Notes: generated by a model from the sequence alone, not told the origin. Counted from the stretch's first letter, positions 1 through 9,209 are shown. The stretch is DNA of 33,545 bases from Bacteroidales bacterium (GCA_024398075.1 JAKSJM010000031.1:1-33545); one strand, 5' to 3'. Made by a program: numbers and translations.

Positions 1-1
1 A

Positions 2-48
2 GCGTCAATTCCTCCCAGAAACTGAAGATTTCTGGGTTTCCTTGACGC
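2..48 (-). other. Two-storey stem-loop downstream of the nucleoside kinase gene
   Basis: A 7-bp outer stem (2-8 with 42-48, GCGTCAA/TTGACGC) and an 8-bp inner stem (14-21 with 29-36, CCCAGAAA/TTTCTGGG) are both perfect and are separated by a symmetric 5x5 internal loop. Read on the minus strand it lies 33 bases beyond the stop of the kinase gene, so it may be that gene's 3' UTR structure or terminator. The T tract that would prove a terminator would fall outside the window. On the minus strand both sides of the internal loop are purine-rich (GGAAA and AGGAA). Confidence 0.5.
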
Positions 49-81
49 ATTAATTTTGAAGTCCGTTCCGCTTTTGCTATG

Positions 82-1752
82 CTACTTATGGAAACTAGAG
101 CCACCGATGAAACCTCGGATGAGGGATGTCGATGGAATCTCCGTGTCAGGTACAGGACAGAAGTAATGAATGAACTTAGATAATCTGTGTACCTCGGCAT
201 ACTCAGGGCAGTTCTTCGGAACGCTGGCGAGTATAGGTTCAGCATGATTTCTGAGGACAGCGAACTCCACGAGATACGCAGAGTTAAACATCACATCTGC
301 CATCTCCTGGTACGGAAGTATCCACTTTTCTTCGGCCTCGCACACATTCGGCCACTGGCTGATGGTCTGACGGGCTGTGAATGCGCCCTTGTTATAATCA
401 CGGATGATACGTCGAAGCAGACGATTGTCGCTGGTAGGAATCCAGTTGTGATTATCAAGAGCCGTGCTCGTAAGCGTTGAAATGAAGATCCTATACTTCT
501 GATTATCAGGAATAAGATTCGTAAGCATTGGATTCAACGCATGGATACCCTCAACGAGGAGCACCGTGTGATGTCCCAGCTTCAGGCGTTTGCCATTGTA
601 CTCCCTGATACCTGTAGTGAAGTTGTACTCCGGTACATCCACTTCCCCACCCCCGAGCAGCGTGATGATGTCGCGCTGAAGAGCATCGTGGTCGACTGTG
701 TCGAAGTTGTCGAAATCGTATGAGCCATCTGGAAGCTTCGGGGTATCGACTCTATTCACGAAATAATCGTCTGTCGAGAATGATATAGGGCGAAGTCCGC
801 AGGCCTTCAGCTGCACGCTCAGACGCTTGCAGAATGTAGTCTTTCCGCTTGAGCTTGGTCCAGTGATGAGGACAAGTCTCACATGGTCATCGCCACGAAA
901 CTTAGTATTGATTTCCTCTGCGATCTGGACGATCTTCTTCTCCTGAAGAGCCTCTGCCACCTGGATGAGTTCGCTTGCATTGCCCTTCTGGCATGCATGA
1001 TTCACATCACCGACAGTCGCGAGGTTCATATAGTTGTTCCACTTACGGCTTTCATTGAACATCTCGAAGGTCTTCGGCTGATCCACAAATGGCGCTAGCT
1101 GGCTTGGATTATGCCTGTCCGGAAGCTGCAGAAGCATGCCGTTCTGGTAAGGGATAAGCCCCCAAAGGGTCAGGAAGCCGGCTGATGGCACCAGACGGCC
1201 ATAATAATAGTCAGGGGTATCACCGAGCAGATAGTAGTCCATATAGACCTCGCCGCTGGTCTCGATGAGTTTCACCTTATCATTGTATCCAAGCTCCTTG
1301 AAGATGCTACAGGCCTCCTCGATAGGCACTTCCCTGCGATGGAAAGGCATATCTTCGGCGACAATCTCCTTCATGCGAGCGCTGATGAGCTCGATGTCAT
1401 GAGGGCTGATGCGTGAGCCGTCTGACTTGATGATGTTGCAGAAATAGCCATTCGAGATAGGGCAATCTATATAGAGCGTGCAGCCTGCAAACACGTCGCG
1501 AGCAGCCTTCGCAAGAAGGAAGCACAGTGAGCGACAGTACACGCGCATACCACTTCTGTCAGTGATGTCGAGGAACATGACGTCACGGCTATTGAAGAGG
1601 CGGTAGCGCAGTCCCTGGGAGACATTGTTCACCTTGGCGGATACGATGGGATAAGGGCGTTCGAAATCGAACTCTGCAAGCACTTCCTGAAGGGTGGTTC
1701 CCTCTACAAAGGGCTTGGTCGTGTCTGTGTTGAGGCAATGAATCTGCAACAT
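82..1752 (-). CDS. TGS-domain nucleoside (uridine-type) kinase
   Basis: The product (556 aa) looks like the Bacteroidota nucleoside kinase in which a threonyl-tRNA-synthetase-like N-terminus is fused to a phosphoribulokinase/uridine kinase P-loop domain. Residues 1-65 resemble a TGS domain and roughly 70-230 the second ThrRS-like domain. The kinase starts near residue 290, with Walker A GPSSSGKTT at 298-306 and a DDYF motif near 327 typical of uridine kinases. The expected reaction is ATP-dependent phosphorylation of a nucleoside in the cytoplasm; the exact substrate cannot be read from sequence. The gene is transcribed alone, divergently from the flavoprotein gene. The start at 1752 is the only ATG that keeps the whole TGS-like region. 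No Shine-Dalgarno sequence is visible, as usual in this phylum. The stop is TAG at 82-84. Confidence 0.85.
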   Translation of the reverse strand: MLQIHCLNTDTTKPFVEGTTLQEVLAEFDFERPYPIVSAKVNNVSQGLRYRLFNSRDVMFLDITDRSGMRVYCRSLCFLLAKAARDVFAGCTLYIDCPISNGYFCNIIKSDGSRISPHDIELISARMKEIVAEDMPFHRREVPIEEACSIFKELGYNDKVKLIETSGEVYMDYYLLGDTPDYYYGRLVPSAGFLTLWGLIPYQNGMLLQLPDRHNPSQLAPFVDQPKTFEMFNESRKWNNYMNLATVGDVNHACQKGNASELIQVAEALQEKKIVQIAEEINTKFRGDDHVRLVLITGPSSSGKTTFCKRLSVQLKACGLRPISFSTDDYFVNRVDTPKLPDGSYDFDNFDTVDHDALQRDIITLLGGGEVDVPEYNFTTGIREYNGKRLKLGHHTVLLVEGIHALNPMLTNLIPDNQKYRIFISTLTSTALDNHNWIPTSDNRLLRRIIRDYNKGAFTARQTISQWPNVCEAEEKWILPYQEMADVMFNSAYLVEFAVLRNHAEPILASVPKNCPEYAEVHRLSKFIHYFCPVPDTEIPSTSLIRGFIGGSSFHK

Positions 1753-1778
1753 TTGCTGAAAATATGTGAATTATTTTC

Positions 1779-1786
1779 CAAAAATA
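1779..1786 (-). promoter_or_regulatory. Candidate -7 element for the nucleoside kinase gene
   Basis: On the minus strand the bases read TATTTTTG, matching TAnnTTTG, the Bacteroidota -7 consensus. It lies 26 bases before the kinase ATG. No well-spaced TTTG -33 box is visible; the nearest TTTG (1800-1803) is only 13 bases upstream. Confidence 0.35.
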
Positions 1787-1830
1787 GGCATTTATTCTTC
1801 AAAAGAAAAGTGAGCATCAGAAGATTTCAT

Positions 1831-1838
1831 TAGATTTG
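1831..1838 (+). promoter_or_regulatory. Candidate -7 element for the flavoprotein gene
   Basis: TAGATTTG fits TAnnTTTG but ends only five bases before the ATG at 1844. If it is used, the transcript would be leaderless or nearly so. No clear -33 box is seen, so this may be a chance match. Confidence 0.3.
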
Positions 1839-1843
1839 TAGAT

Positions 1844-3082
1844 ATGAAAGTGATCGTCATCGGTGCCGGCGCTGCCGGATGCTTCTGTGCCATTCAGCTG
1901 AAAAGGCTTATGCCTACAGCTGAAGTGGCTATCTATGAAGCTGGCAGAAGGCCACTGATGAAGGTCGCGATCACTGGAGGAGGAAGGTGCAACCTTACGA
2001 ACTCCTTCGAGGCTATCGACAGCCTTCAGGAAGCGTACCCTCGTGGTGCGCAGCTGATGAAGCGCGCGCTTTCCGTCTTCGACCAGAATGATGTATGCCA
2101 ATGGTTTGAAAATGAAGGTGTCCCACTTGTTCTTCAGGACGACCACTGCGTCTTCCCAGAGTCACAGGATGCGATGCAGATCGTAAATACCCTGCTCCAC
2201 CAGCTTCGAAAACTCGGCGTACAGATACATTGCTCACAGAAGGCTACTCTCATTGAGGAAGGATATCGCGTGACGCTGAAAGGCGCAGACGACGTCCTGA
2301 CCACTGTAGAAGCCGACTGCGTAGTGGTCACGACAGGAGGCTCGCCCAAGGCTCGTGGACTCTCGATGCTCGACCCTCTCGGGTTGGAGATAGTTCCACC
2401 AGTCCCATCGCTCTTCACGCTTAATGTCCCCAGCCAAGGAATCACGGACCTCATGGGTGCGGTGGTGGAAAACGTCACGGCGAGAATAGCCGGGACCAAG
2501 TTTTCCGCAAGCGGACCACTACTACTCACACACTGGGGAGTCAGCGGCCCAGCCATCTTGAAACTATCTTCATACGGAGCACGATATCTTGCTGAGTGCC
2601 AGTATTGTACATCCATCATCCTAAACTGGCTTGGAGATGCGAATGAAGAGGATGCGAAGCAGATGCTCTCAGACTTCGCCAGCAAGTATCCTTCTCGCCA
2701 ATGCTCCAGTGTTTACCCTGAAGAGCTCTCATCAAGGCTATGGATTCATATCCTCGAGAGGAGTGGCATAAGGGAAGATATGCGCTGGGCAGAGATGGGA
2801 AAGAAAGGTATGGCACGTTTGGCCGCCACCCTTGTTTGTGACACATACGAGACTCGGGGACGCGGACATTTCAAGGAAGAGTTTGTGACCTGTGGCGGAA
2901 TATCATTGAGCGAGATCTCGCTTAAGACATTAGAATCAAAGAAGCATCCGAATCTGTATTTCGGAGGAGAGGTGCTGGACGTAGATGCCATCACCGGAGG
3001 ATTCAATCTCCAGGCAGCATGGTCAATGGGATATGTGATAGCCATGTCTATCGTAGAAAAGAAGAAAGATGAGAACGACTAG
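1844..3082 (+). CDS. HI0933/YhiN-family NAD(P)/FAD-dependent oxidoreductase
   Basis: This is a 412-aa flavoprotein of the HI0933 (YhiN/BaiN-like) family. The FAD-binding Rossmann motif GAGAAG is at residues 7-12. The family signature ITGGGRCNLTNS follows near residue 44, and the C-terminal FAD-contacting segment (GGEVLDVDAITGGFNLQ) lies near residue 375. Length and motif order are as expected for a complete enzyme. The family's physiological reaction is poorly defined, although a related gut enzyme takes part in bile-acid dehydroxylation; no substrate can be assigned here. The next gene overlaps its last 14 bases in another frame, so the two are probably co-transcribed and translationally coupled. 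The start is the first ATG and leaves the Rossmann strand intact. Confidence 0.88.
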   Translation: MKVIVIGAGAAGCFCAIQLKRLMPTAEVAIYEAGRRPLMKVAITGGGRCNLTNSFEAIDSLQEAYPRGAQLMKRALSVFDQNDVCQWFENEGVPLVLQDDHCVFPESQDAMQIVNTLLHQLRKLGVQIHCSQKATLIEEGYRVTLKGADDVLTTVEADCVVVTTGGSPKARGLSMLDPLGLEIVPPVPSLFTLNVPSQGITDLMGAVVENVTARIAGTKFSASGPLLLTHWGVSGPAILKLSSYGARYLAECQYCTSIILNWLGDANEEDAKQMLSDFASKYPSRQCSSVYPEELSSRLWIHILERSGIREDMRWAEMGKKGMARLAATLVCDTYETRGRGHFKEEFVTCGGISLSEISLKTLESKKHPNLYFGGEVLDVDAITGGFNLQAAWSMGYVIAMSIVEKKKDEND

Positions 3083-4253
3083 GACACTGAGCATGATACT
3101 GGCAGCGATCATTGTATGGTCGTGCGACTTGATCGACCCTTCCAGGCCCGATTCGTCTATCCCTGAGACGTTTCCACTCGAAAGTTCCGCACTGAACGGT
3201 ACCATGGGTAAAGCCCAGCTCGAGGCAGTATGCCCAAGTTCCGTCAAGGATTTGCTAACCAATGACATCGAGCTATACAAGATCATCTACAGGACGACAT
3301 ATCAGAAAGACACACTTAAGTCTGAAGCACTTGTAGCGGTTCCGGCGGGAATGGATGAAGTGAAGTTGTGCGCTTATTTCCATGGCGCAGTGCTCCCTAT
3401 CTCATTTATCCCGATGAACAATTTCTCAGGATATAAGGGTGGTCCGACCATCTCCAAGGACATCGCTTCATGCATACTTCCACTTGCATCACATGGATAC
3501 TGCGTGGTGGTTCCAGAGTATATAGGCTACGGAATCACATCTAAGAAAGATCATCCTTTCATCTATTATCCAGAGTTGAACATTGACTGCCTCGACGCCA
3601 TAAGGGCAGCAAGGAAGTTTCTAGAAACCAAGGACATACATTATTCCAATGACATTCTTCTCACTGGCTGGTCAGAAGGTGCAGGTGAGGCCCTTTACGC
3701 CCACAGGGACATGGAACAGAACCATCCTGATGAGTTCAATGTGATAGCCACATCCAGTCTGGCCGGTCCATATTCCATCTATCACATGATGATGAACATC
3801 TTCGCTCATCCTGACAAGGAATATGGGTCATTGATGCTATATAGCTGGGCGGGATACGCTCTTAACAAGTTTGCGCCTACACTGAACAGGCCGTCTACAG
3901 AACTGTTTACAAGTGCTACAAACACTCAGAGTTCCGCTCTAAGACATATCACTGGCACCCCAGCAAGCACATTTAATCAGGATTTCATGACAGGGATACT
4001 TGAAGGAACAGACACTGAGTTCATCAAGGTCATGGAGGAGTGCAGCACGTATGAAGGATGGACGCCTAAGGGATATGTCTTCCTGCATCACGGCACTGCC
4101 GACAGTACTGTGCCGTGCTTTAATTCAGAAGATGCCTACGAGTCATTCAAGGACACGGGTAAAGCGAAAATATACCTGTACAAGTTCGGCGAACACGACA
4201 CGAGCTTGAACAAGTATATTTCTACTACTATAGAAGACTTCGAAAGCCTCTAG
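3069..4253 (+). CDS. Lipoprotein alpha/beta hydrolase (secretory lipase/esterase-like)
   Basis: The N-terminus has a basic start, a hydrophobic core and a VWSC sequence ending at Cys19. This is a plausible but slightly atypical lipobox because of the bulky Trp at -2. The mature protein is an alpha/beta hydrolase: nucleophile elbow GWSEG (Ser202), a late HGTADSTVP segment carrying the probable catalytic Asp, and GEHD near the C-terminus carrying the His. This order fits a complete serine hydrolase of about 394 aa, probably an esterase or lipase anchored at the cell surface or periplasmic face. The substrate is unknown. It overlaps the flavoprotein gene by 14 bases. Its stop codon overlaps that of nadE on the other strand at a CTAG palindrome. 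Confidence 0.75.
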   Translation: MRTTRTLSMILAAIIVWSCDLIDPSRPDSSIPETFPLESSALNGTMGKAQLEAVCPSSVKDLLTNDIELYKIIYRTTYQKDTLKSEALVAVPAGMDEVKLCAYFHGAVLPISFIPMNNFSGYKGGPTISKDIASCILPLASHGYCVVVPEYIGYGITSKKDHPFIYYPELNIDCLDAIRAARKFLETKDIHYSNDILLTGWSEGAGEALYAHRDMEQNHPDEFNVIATSSLAGPYSIYHMMMNIFAHPDKEYGSLMLYSWAGYALNKFAPTLNRPSTELFTSATNTQSSALRHITGTPASTFNQDFMTGILEGTDTEFIKVMEECSTYEGWTPKGYVFLHHGTADSTVPCFNSEDAYESFKDTGKAKIYLYKFGEHDTSLNKYISTTIEDFESL

Positions 4254-6289
4254 AGATTCTCTAAATCATTGATCCACAGAGCAGTGACCGCATCAGAAGG
4301 CATACGCCAGTCACCACGTGGAGAGAGGGTAACTGAACCCACCTTTGGACCATCCGGCAGACAAGAACGCTTGAACTGCTGACTGAAGAAGCGCCAGTAG
4401 AACTTCTTGAGCCACTTCATGATGACTTCCTCTGTATAGGTATTTGCGCGACCTTCTGGACCCACGAAAACATTGGAATCAGATTCTCTTCCGATAAAAG
4501 CCTTCTTCGCAAGGAAGAACACCTTCGATGGAGAGTAGCCGAAACGGAAGAAATTGTAAAGGAAGAAGTCGTGAAGCTCATAAGGACCTACTAAATCCTC
4601 AGTTTTCTGGGCAATGTTTCCATTCTCATCGGCAGGTGTAAGTTCCGGACTGATAGGAGTATCCACGATGTCAAGCAGGATTTCCTTGGCAGTACGGTCA
4701 TTAGCCTTGTCATCAGCGAAGCGATTTATCGCAGCCCATTTGACAAGGTACTTCACAAGCGTCTTAGGGATACTGGTATTGACTCCATACATGGACATGT
4801 GGTCACCATTGTATGTAGCCCAACCAAGAGCAAGTTCTGAGAGGTCGCCTGTGCCCACCACAATACCATTCTCCTTGTTCGCCAGGTCCATGAGAAGCTG
4901 CGTGCGCTCGCGCGCCTGCGAATTCTCATAGGTCACATCATGTACTGAAGGATCCTGCTGAATGTCAAGGAAATGCTGATTAACGGCAGGAACGATGCTG
5001 ATCTCACGCGAGGTGATGCCCAGCGCCTCCATAAGGTCGACTGCATTTGAGTGAGTGCGCTGCGTGGTGCCAAGTCCAGGCATGGTCACGCCTATGATTC
5101 TCTTGCGCGACCATCCGAGGCGGTCAAAGGCAAGTGCTGTAATAAGCAGTGCCAATGTACTGTCAAGACCTCCGGAAATACCGATTATCGCAGTCTGACA
5201 ATTGATGTGGCGAAGTCGTGATGTGAGTCCCATCACCTGAATGGATGTGATCTCACGCGCTCTTCTATCTATCTCGGCTTCGTCTCCTCCTGGGACGAAA
5301 GGATGTGGCTCGACATATCTACAGAGTGCCTCATCGAAGTCTGTCTGCACAGCATCACCGAGCTCGCAATGTGTATAGTAATGATAGAGCTCTGAAGACT
5401 TCGTACCATCTGGTCCTACCGAGTAGTATGTGGTCTCCTTCTGACGGAGCACCTTTAGTTTCTCGACGTCTATGTCACTCACTATCATGGAGTTCTCCAT
5501 AAGGAAGCGCTCATTCTCTGCCATCAGGGCTCCATTCTCACAAATAAGAGACGAGCCTGCGAACACGAGGTCCTGTGTAGACTCGCCATAGCCACATGAG
5601 CAGTATACATATGCCGAGATGGTACGGGCTGACTGGTTCTTCACGAGGTCCTTCCTGTAGATATGCTTCATCAGCACCTCATTTGAGGCAGAAAGGTTTA
5701 CGATGATGTCAGCACCTGCGAGCGCGAGACTTGAAGAAGGCGGGATAGGGACCCACAGATCCTCGCACACTTCTATGCCGACTGTGGCTTCGCCAAGCTT
5801 GAAAAGGAGGTTTGGCGACACGCAGACGCAGCTTGAGCCTGCGTAGGTGATGCATGCAAGGGTCTCGCATCCATCGAGAAAGTCCGCGCCGGAAGCAAAC
5901 CAGCGAGCCTCGTAGAACTCATTGTAATTTGGGAGATAAATCTTTGGGACAATGCCGTGTACATAGCCATTCTTTATGACAATGGCACAGTTATATAGTT
6001 TCGCATTGATCCTCACTGGAGCGCCCACAACTACGGCCATGTCGCTGGATGCTGTAGCAGCAGCGATCTGCTCCACTCCCCTTTCGGCAGCCTCGATGAG
6101 AAGGTTCTGACCGAAGAGATCTCCACAAGTGTATGATGTGACGCAGAGTTCAGGGAAGACAAGCAGAGCGATCTGCTTCTCCTCTGCCTCTCTCAACTGA
6201 GAGAGTATCTGCTCCACATTTGCATGCACGTCAGCGACGCGGCCCATAGGGACCGCTGCCGCCACACGCATAAATCCGTAATTCTTCAT
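4250..6289 (-). CDS. nadE: Glutamine-hydrolysing NAD(+) synthetase
   Basis: This two-domain enzyme makes NAD from deamido-NAD, ATP and glutamine in the cytoplasm. The N-terminal nitrilase-type glutaminase domain has the triad Glu47 (FPELC), Lys116 (VPKIYLP) and Cys175 (GIEVCEDLW). The C-terminal synthetase domain carries the PP-loop SGGLDS at 371-376. I chose the ATG at 6289 (679 aa). A longer reading frame begins at 6331, but it runs back into the end of the upstream gene, adds no domain sequence, and would be out of the operon register. The stop of the EF-hand gene lies 13 bases upstream, so the two are co-transcribed. A further ATG six codons in is also possible. The length is normal for the family. 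Confidence 0.93.
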   Translation of the reverse strand: MKNYGFMRVAAAVPMGRVADVHANVEQILSQLREAEEKQIALLVFPELCVTSYTCGDLFGQNLLIEAAERGVEQIAAATASSDMAVVVGAPVRINAKLYNCAIVIKNGYVHGIVPKIYLPNYNEFYEARWFASGADFLDGCETLACITYAGSSCVCVSPNLLFKLGEATVGIEVCEDLWVPIPPSSSLALAGADIIVNLSASNEVLMKHIYRKDLVKNQSARTISAYVYCSCGYGESTQDLVFAGSSLICENGALMAENERFLMENSMIVSDIDVEKLKVLRQKETTYYSVGPDGTKSSELYHYYTHCELGDAVQTDFDEALCRYVEPHPFVPGGDEAEIDRRAREITSIQVMGLTSRLRHINCQTAIIGISGGLDSTLALLITALAFDRLGWSRKRIIGVTMPGLGTTQRTHSNAVDLMEALGITSREISIVPAVNQHFLDIQQDPSVHDVTYENSQARERTQLLMDLANKENGIVVGTGDLSELALGWATYNGDHMSMYGVNTSIPKTLVKYLVKWAAINRFADDKANDRTAKEILLDIVDTPISPELTPADENGNIAQKTEDLVGPYELHDFFLYNFFRFGYSPSKVFFLAKKAFIGRESDSNVFVGPEGRANTYTEEVIMKWLKKFYWRFFSQQFKRSCLPDGPKVGSVTLSPRGDWRMPSDAVTALWINDLENL

Positions 6290-6302
6290 AATGTAAAGAC
6301 AA

Positions 6303-8534
6303 CTAAGCCACTTCCTCTGCAGCAGCCTCAACTACCTCGACAGGGGCCTCTGAAGATGCAGCGCTAGAATCTGCAGGAGCCTCGATAACCTCCTCCACAG
6401 CCTCTTCTGCAGCCTTCTTCTGACAAGGCAGCTGATGATGTGTGTAAAGATATGCAAACACAGCAGCAGCGACTACCAGCACACCGATGAGCCACTTGAG
6501 CCATGATGGGGTCTTACTGCCGAATGGATCCTTACCAGCCACCTTAGGGAGCTTTGCCTGCGAGGTCATGGTGTTGCCGAACTTGATGTTCACCTTCACA
6601 AGCGAGTTCATTGCCCAACCATTGGCATTGAGCAGTGGAGAGATGTTTCTCTTGCGGAGCTTCAGATATGCAAGGATCATAGAAGGCGCAGAGATGATAA
6701 GCAGCACAACGACGATGACGAGAATGAGCTGCCACCATTTGAGTGATGCCAATGTGCTCGCGATGACACCGAGACCGGCAAGGATGGCGCCAAATGCCAA
6801 GCCTGCGGCTGCGAGGATGCCTGTGAATTTCGCGATATCGAATGGAGCCTTCTTAGGTGCTCCTTCTGGAACCTCTGCATTCTCCACCTTGGATGTCATG
6901 TCTGCGGTGACCTTCGAGCTCTTCTCAGAAGCTGTCTTCGCAATCTTATCCTCAACGAGGCGTGCAAGCTTTCTGTATGGAGTCCAGAATGCCTGACCTA
7001 CGCTGATAGGGTTCTCTACGATGTTAACTACTGTAGCATCCCAGTCTCCACCTTCTCTGTCATAGAACACTGCATGCTTGCCTGGACGAAGGTCATTGAC
7101 CTCACCCTTGGTTATGGCAGCTACGATATTCATAGTCTTGCCCTTGGTCTTGGAGGTACAAGTGCAGTATACGAGGAACATGCCGCTGAGACCTGCGCCA
7201 GCAGCTGAAGCGCCCATGTCTTTTACCGTCATACAAAGCTCGCAGCAGCGCTGGTCGATGTAAAGAGTACCAGCCTGGAATGCAGCCTTCACGTCAGGAG
7301 CATAGAAATCATTGAAAGTGACATAGTTTCCGAGGAAGCCGTAGAAGTCACGATACAGATGCATGAACTTGATGACTGCATCGATAGCATCTGCCTGTGG
7401 CTTCACTGCGAGATCGTCCTCAACGAGCTTGAGAAGAGCGTCTTTCTTCGCATCTGCGATGAAGCCCTTCACAGCCTCGAGTCCGAGCGGCTCAACCTCT
7501 GTGCCAGCCTTCGCCCCCTTCCATGCCACGTATGCATCGAACTTGGCGAGAACCGACTTCCACTGAGCTTCTGTAATACTCTCTGCGCCAGGGAATTCCT
7601 TATCAAGAACAGAAGCCTTGAGAGCATCGAAGGCAGCCTGCCAAGCAGGGTTGATTCCATTGAATGGAAGTGCCTGCTCACCTGTGATGCGAGCGAGCGG
7701 ATATGAAGCGATCTCGTCTGCGCAAGCAGAGAGATCCTGGGCGCTGATGGCACTGATGCGCTCGACTGAAACGTCGAGTGCCGAAGTGCTGTCAGCGTCG
7801 AAGGCAGCGAGCTTGCAACGCATGAAATAGTCAGCGACCTTCGCCTTGATGGCCTCACACGCTGCAAGTGCAGCTTCGGTGTCAGCACCATAAGGAAGAA
7901 TATCTGAAGTAGCAGCATCTGACCATGCCGCATAAGCCTCGCAAAGCTCGTAGAACTTATTAACCTTGTCAGCATCTACACCATCCAAACCGCTTCGATC
8001 AGCAGAAGCGCCAAGTGTGGTGACTATAGCTGCGATGGCAGCCTGAAGCTTCTCATCTGCAGTAGACTGAGCAGTGATAACACCATCTCCATTAAGGCCA
8101 GTCTTAGCGAAAATAGCCACGCTGTCAGCGGTATCAGCCACGCTGATCTCATCCTTCTCAAGACCAAGGTTTGAAAGAATCTGCTTGGCTGATGCAAGGA
8201 TAGCAGCGCCCTGCTCCTCGGCATCGTTTATAGCCGAAAGCGGGAGCACATCGTTTCTCTTTACGAGCAGTTCTGGATCCTTGAGAACAGTGGTAAGCCA
8301 CTTGGCAGTAGCCACTACCTCATCCACGCGGATCTTGCCATCTGCGTCTGAGTCAATGGCTGCGAGCGAAACTGGATCAATCTCGAGTCCATCCACAGGG
8401 CAGCTGAGAACAGTCCAAAGTTTTTTGTCAAGTTCACCGAGATGAGCGATATCCTGACCGCTATTAATCATCACGCGTGTTACGCCTCCGATGGTACAGA
8501 ATTTCCAATCGTAGCTAGAAGAATTCTTTTTCAT
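6303..8534 (-). CDS. EF-hand-containing membrane protein of unknown function
   Basis: I do not recognise a named family for this 743-aa protein. It has no signal peptide. Residues 61-72 form a textbook EF-hand loop with Asp61, Asp63, Asp65, Gly66 and Glu72. A second degenerate loop (GLNGDGVIT) follows near residue 152, and an Asp-rich stretch (LDGVDADKV) near residue 183. A long Ala/Asp-rich helical region occupies the middle. Around 560-690 there are three hydrophobic segments, two close together and one later, followed by an acidic Ala/Glu/Val-rich tail. This suggests a large cytoplasmic calcium-responsive or structural domain anchored by a C-terminal membrane region; that is inference. It sits between a HAD phosphatase (18 bases upstream) and nadE (13 bases downstream) in one operon. 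Confidence 0.7.
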   Translation of the reverse strand: MKKNSSSYDWKFCTIGGVTRVMINSGQDIAHLGELDKKLWTVLSCPVDGLEIDPVSLAAIDSDADGKIRVDEVVATAKWLTTVLKDPELLVKRNDVLPLSAINDAEEQGAAILASAKQILSNLGLEKDEISVADTADSVAIFAKTGLNGDGVITAQSTADEKLQAAIAAIVTTLGASADRSGLDGVDADKVNKFYELCEAYAAWSDAATSDILPYGADTEAALAACEAIKAKVADYFMRCKLAAFDADSTSALDVSVERISAISAQDLSACADEIASYPLARITGEQALPFNGINPAWQAAFDALKASVLDKEFPGAESITEAQWKSVLAKFDAYVAWKGAKAGTEVEPLGLEAVKGFIADAKKDALLKLVEDDLAVKPQADAIDAVIKFMHLYRDFYGFLGNYVTFNDFYAPDVKAAFQAGTLYIDQRCCELCMTVKDMGASAAGAGLSGMFLVYCTCTSKTKGKTMNIVAAITKGEVNDLRPGKHAVFYDREGGDWDATVVNIVENPISVGQAFWTPYRKLARLVEDKIAKTASEKSSKVTADMTSKVENAEVPEGAPKKAPFDIAKFTGILAAAGLAFGAILAGLGVIASTLASLKWWQLILVIVVVLLIISAPSMILAYLKLRKRNISPLLNANGWAMNSLVKVNIKFGNTMTSQAKLPKVAGKDPFGSKTPSWLKWLIGVLVVAAAVFAYLYTHHQLPCQKKAAEEAVEEVIEAPADSSAASSEAPVEVVEAAAEEVA

Positions 8535-8552
8535 ATCTTTATTCGTTTATTA

Positions 8553-9209
8553 TTATCTGATAAAAGGAATGTCAAGCAGTTCCTTGAACTCGTCGATTAC
8601 ATACAATGCTCCCGATGCCGCGAGGTCCTCTCTACATGAGTTGCCATAGGTCACGCCGCATCCGGCCACTCCGGCACCCGAAGCCATAAGGATGTCGACA
8701 GGCATGTCGCCGACCATAAATGCTTCAGACGCATCACAGCCATAATGCTTGAGTGTGACAAGCACGGCTTCTGGGTCAGGTTTGGCATTCACCACATCCT
8801 CTACCCCAAGCACATAATCAAAATACTGTGACACACCGAAAATACTGAGATAGTGCTTAAGAGTATCCTTTCTACGTGCTGAAGCAATGGTCATGACATG
8901 TCCCCTACGCGACAGCTCCTCGAGAGTCTCCGCCACCCCAGGGAAAAGCTTAGGCTGCAAGATATCCTGGCGTGTATCCCAGAATGAGCGATGCACAACC
9001 ACAGCATTTGCAGCCTCCTCCGGAGTCATCTCAGGAAAGAGCTGTGGGTAAGCCTTCACAAGCGGTGTACCAATGGTTGAGGCCAATAAATCATCGTCCT
9101 TGTCTTCAAGTCCCAGTTTGTCTATCACCATGTGATAAGTCTTGACGATGCTCTCTCTAGTATCGCAGAGTGTACCGTCAAAATCAAATAAAATCAGTTT
9201 TTTATCCAT
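8553..9209 (-). CDS. HAD-superfamily phosphatase (phosphoglycolate phosphatase-like)
   Basis: The 218-aa product carries all four HAD motifs: nucleophile motif DFDGT (Asp9, Asp11), Ser in TIASARR, Lys in AKPDPEA and the acidic pair in GDMPVD. The alpha-helical cap inserted after motif I fits subfamily IA, which includes phosphoglycolate phosphatase and related sugar-phosphate phosphatases. It is a cytoplasmic Mg-dependent hydrolase; the true substrate is not readable. The open frame extends 36 codons further upstream, but that extension is unconserved-looking and overlaps A/T-rich promoter DNA. I therefore take the ATG at 9209, immediately before the motif I strand. It is first in the operon with the EF-hand protein and nadE. 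Confidence 0.87.
   Translation of the reverse strand: MDKKLILFDFDGTLCDTRESIVKTYHMVIDKLGLEDKDDDLLASTIGTPLVKAYPQLFPEMTPEEAANAVVVHRSFWDTRQDILQPKLFPGVAETLEELSRRGHVMTIASARRKDTLKHYLSIFGVSQYFDYVLGVEDVVNAKPDPEAVLVTLKHYGCDASEAFMVGDMPVDILMASGAGVAGCGVTYGNSCREDLAASGALYVIDEFKELLDIPFIR

Noticed and set aside
7359-7975. Several 100-170 aa open frames opposite or within the EF-hand gene
   Set aside because: They arise from the GC-biased, repetitive codon use of that gene and have no promoter or recognisable domain.
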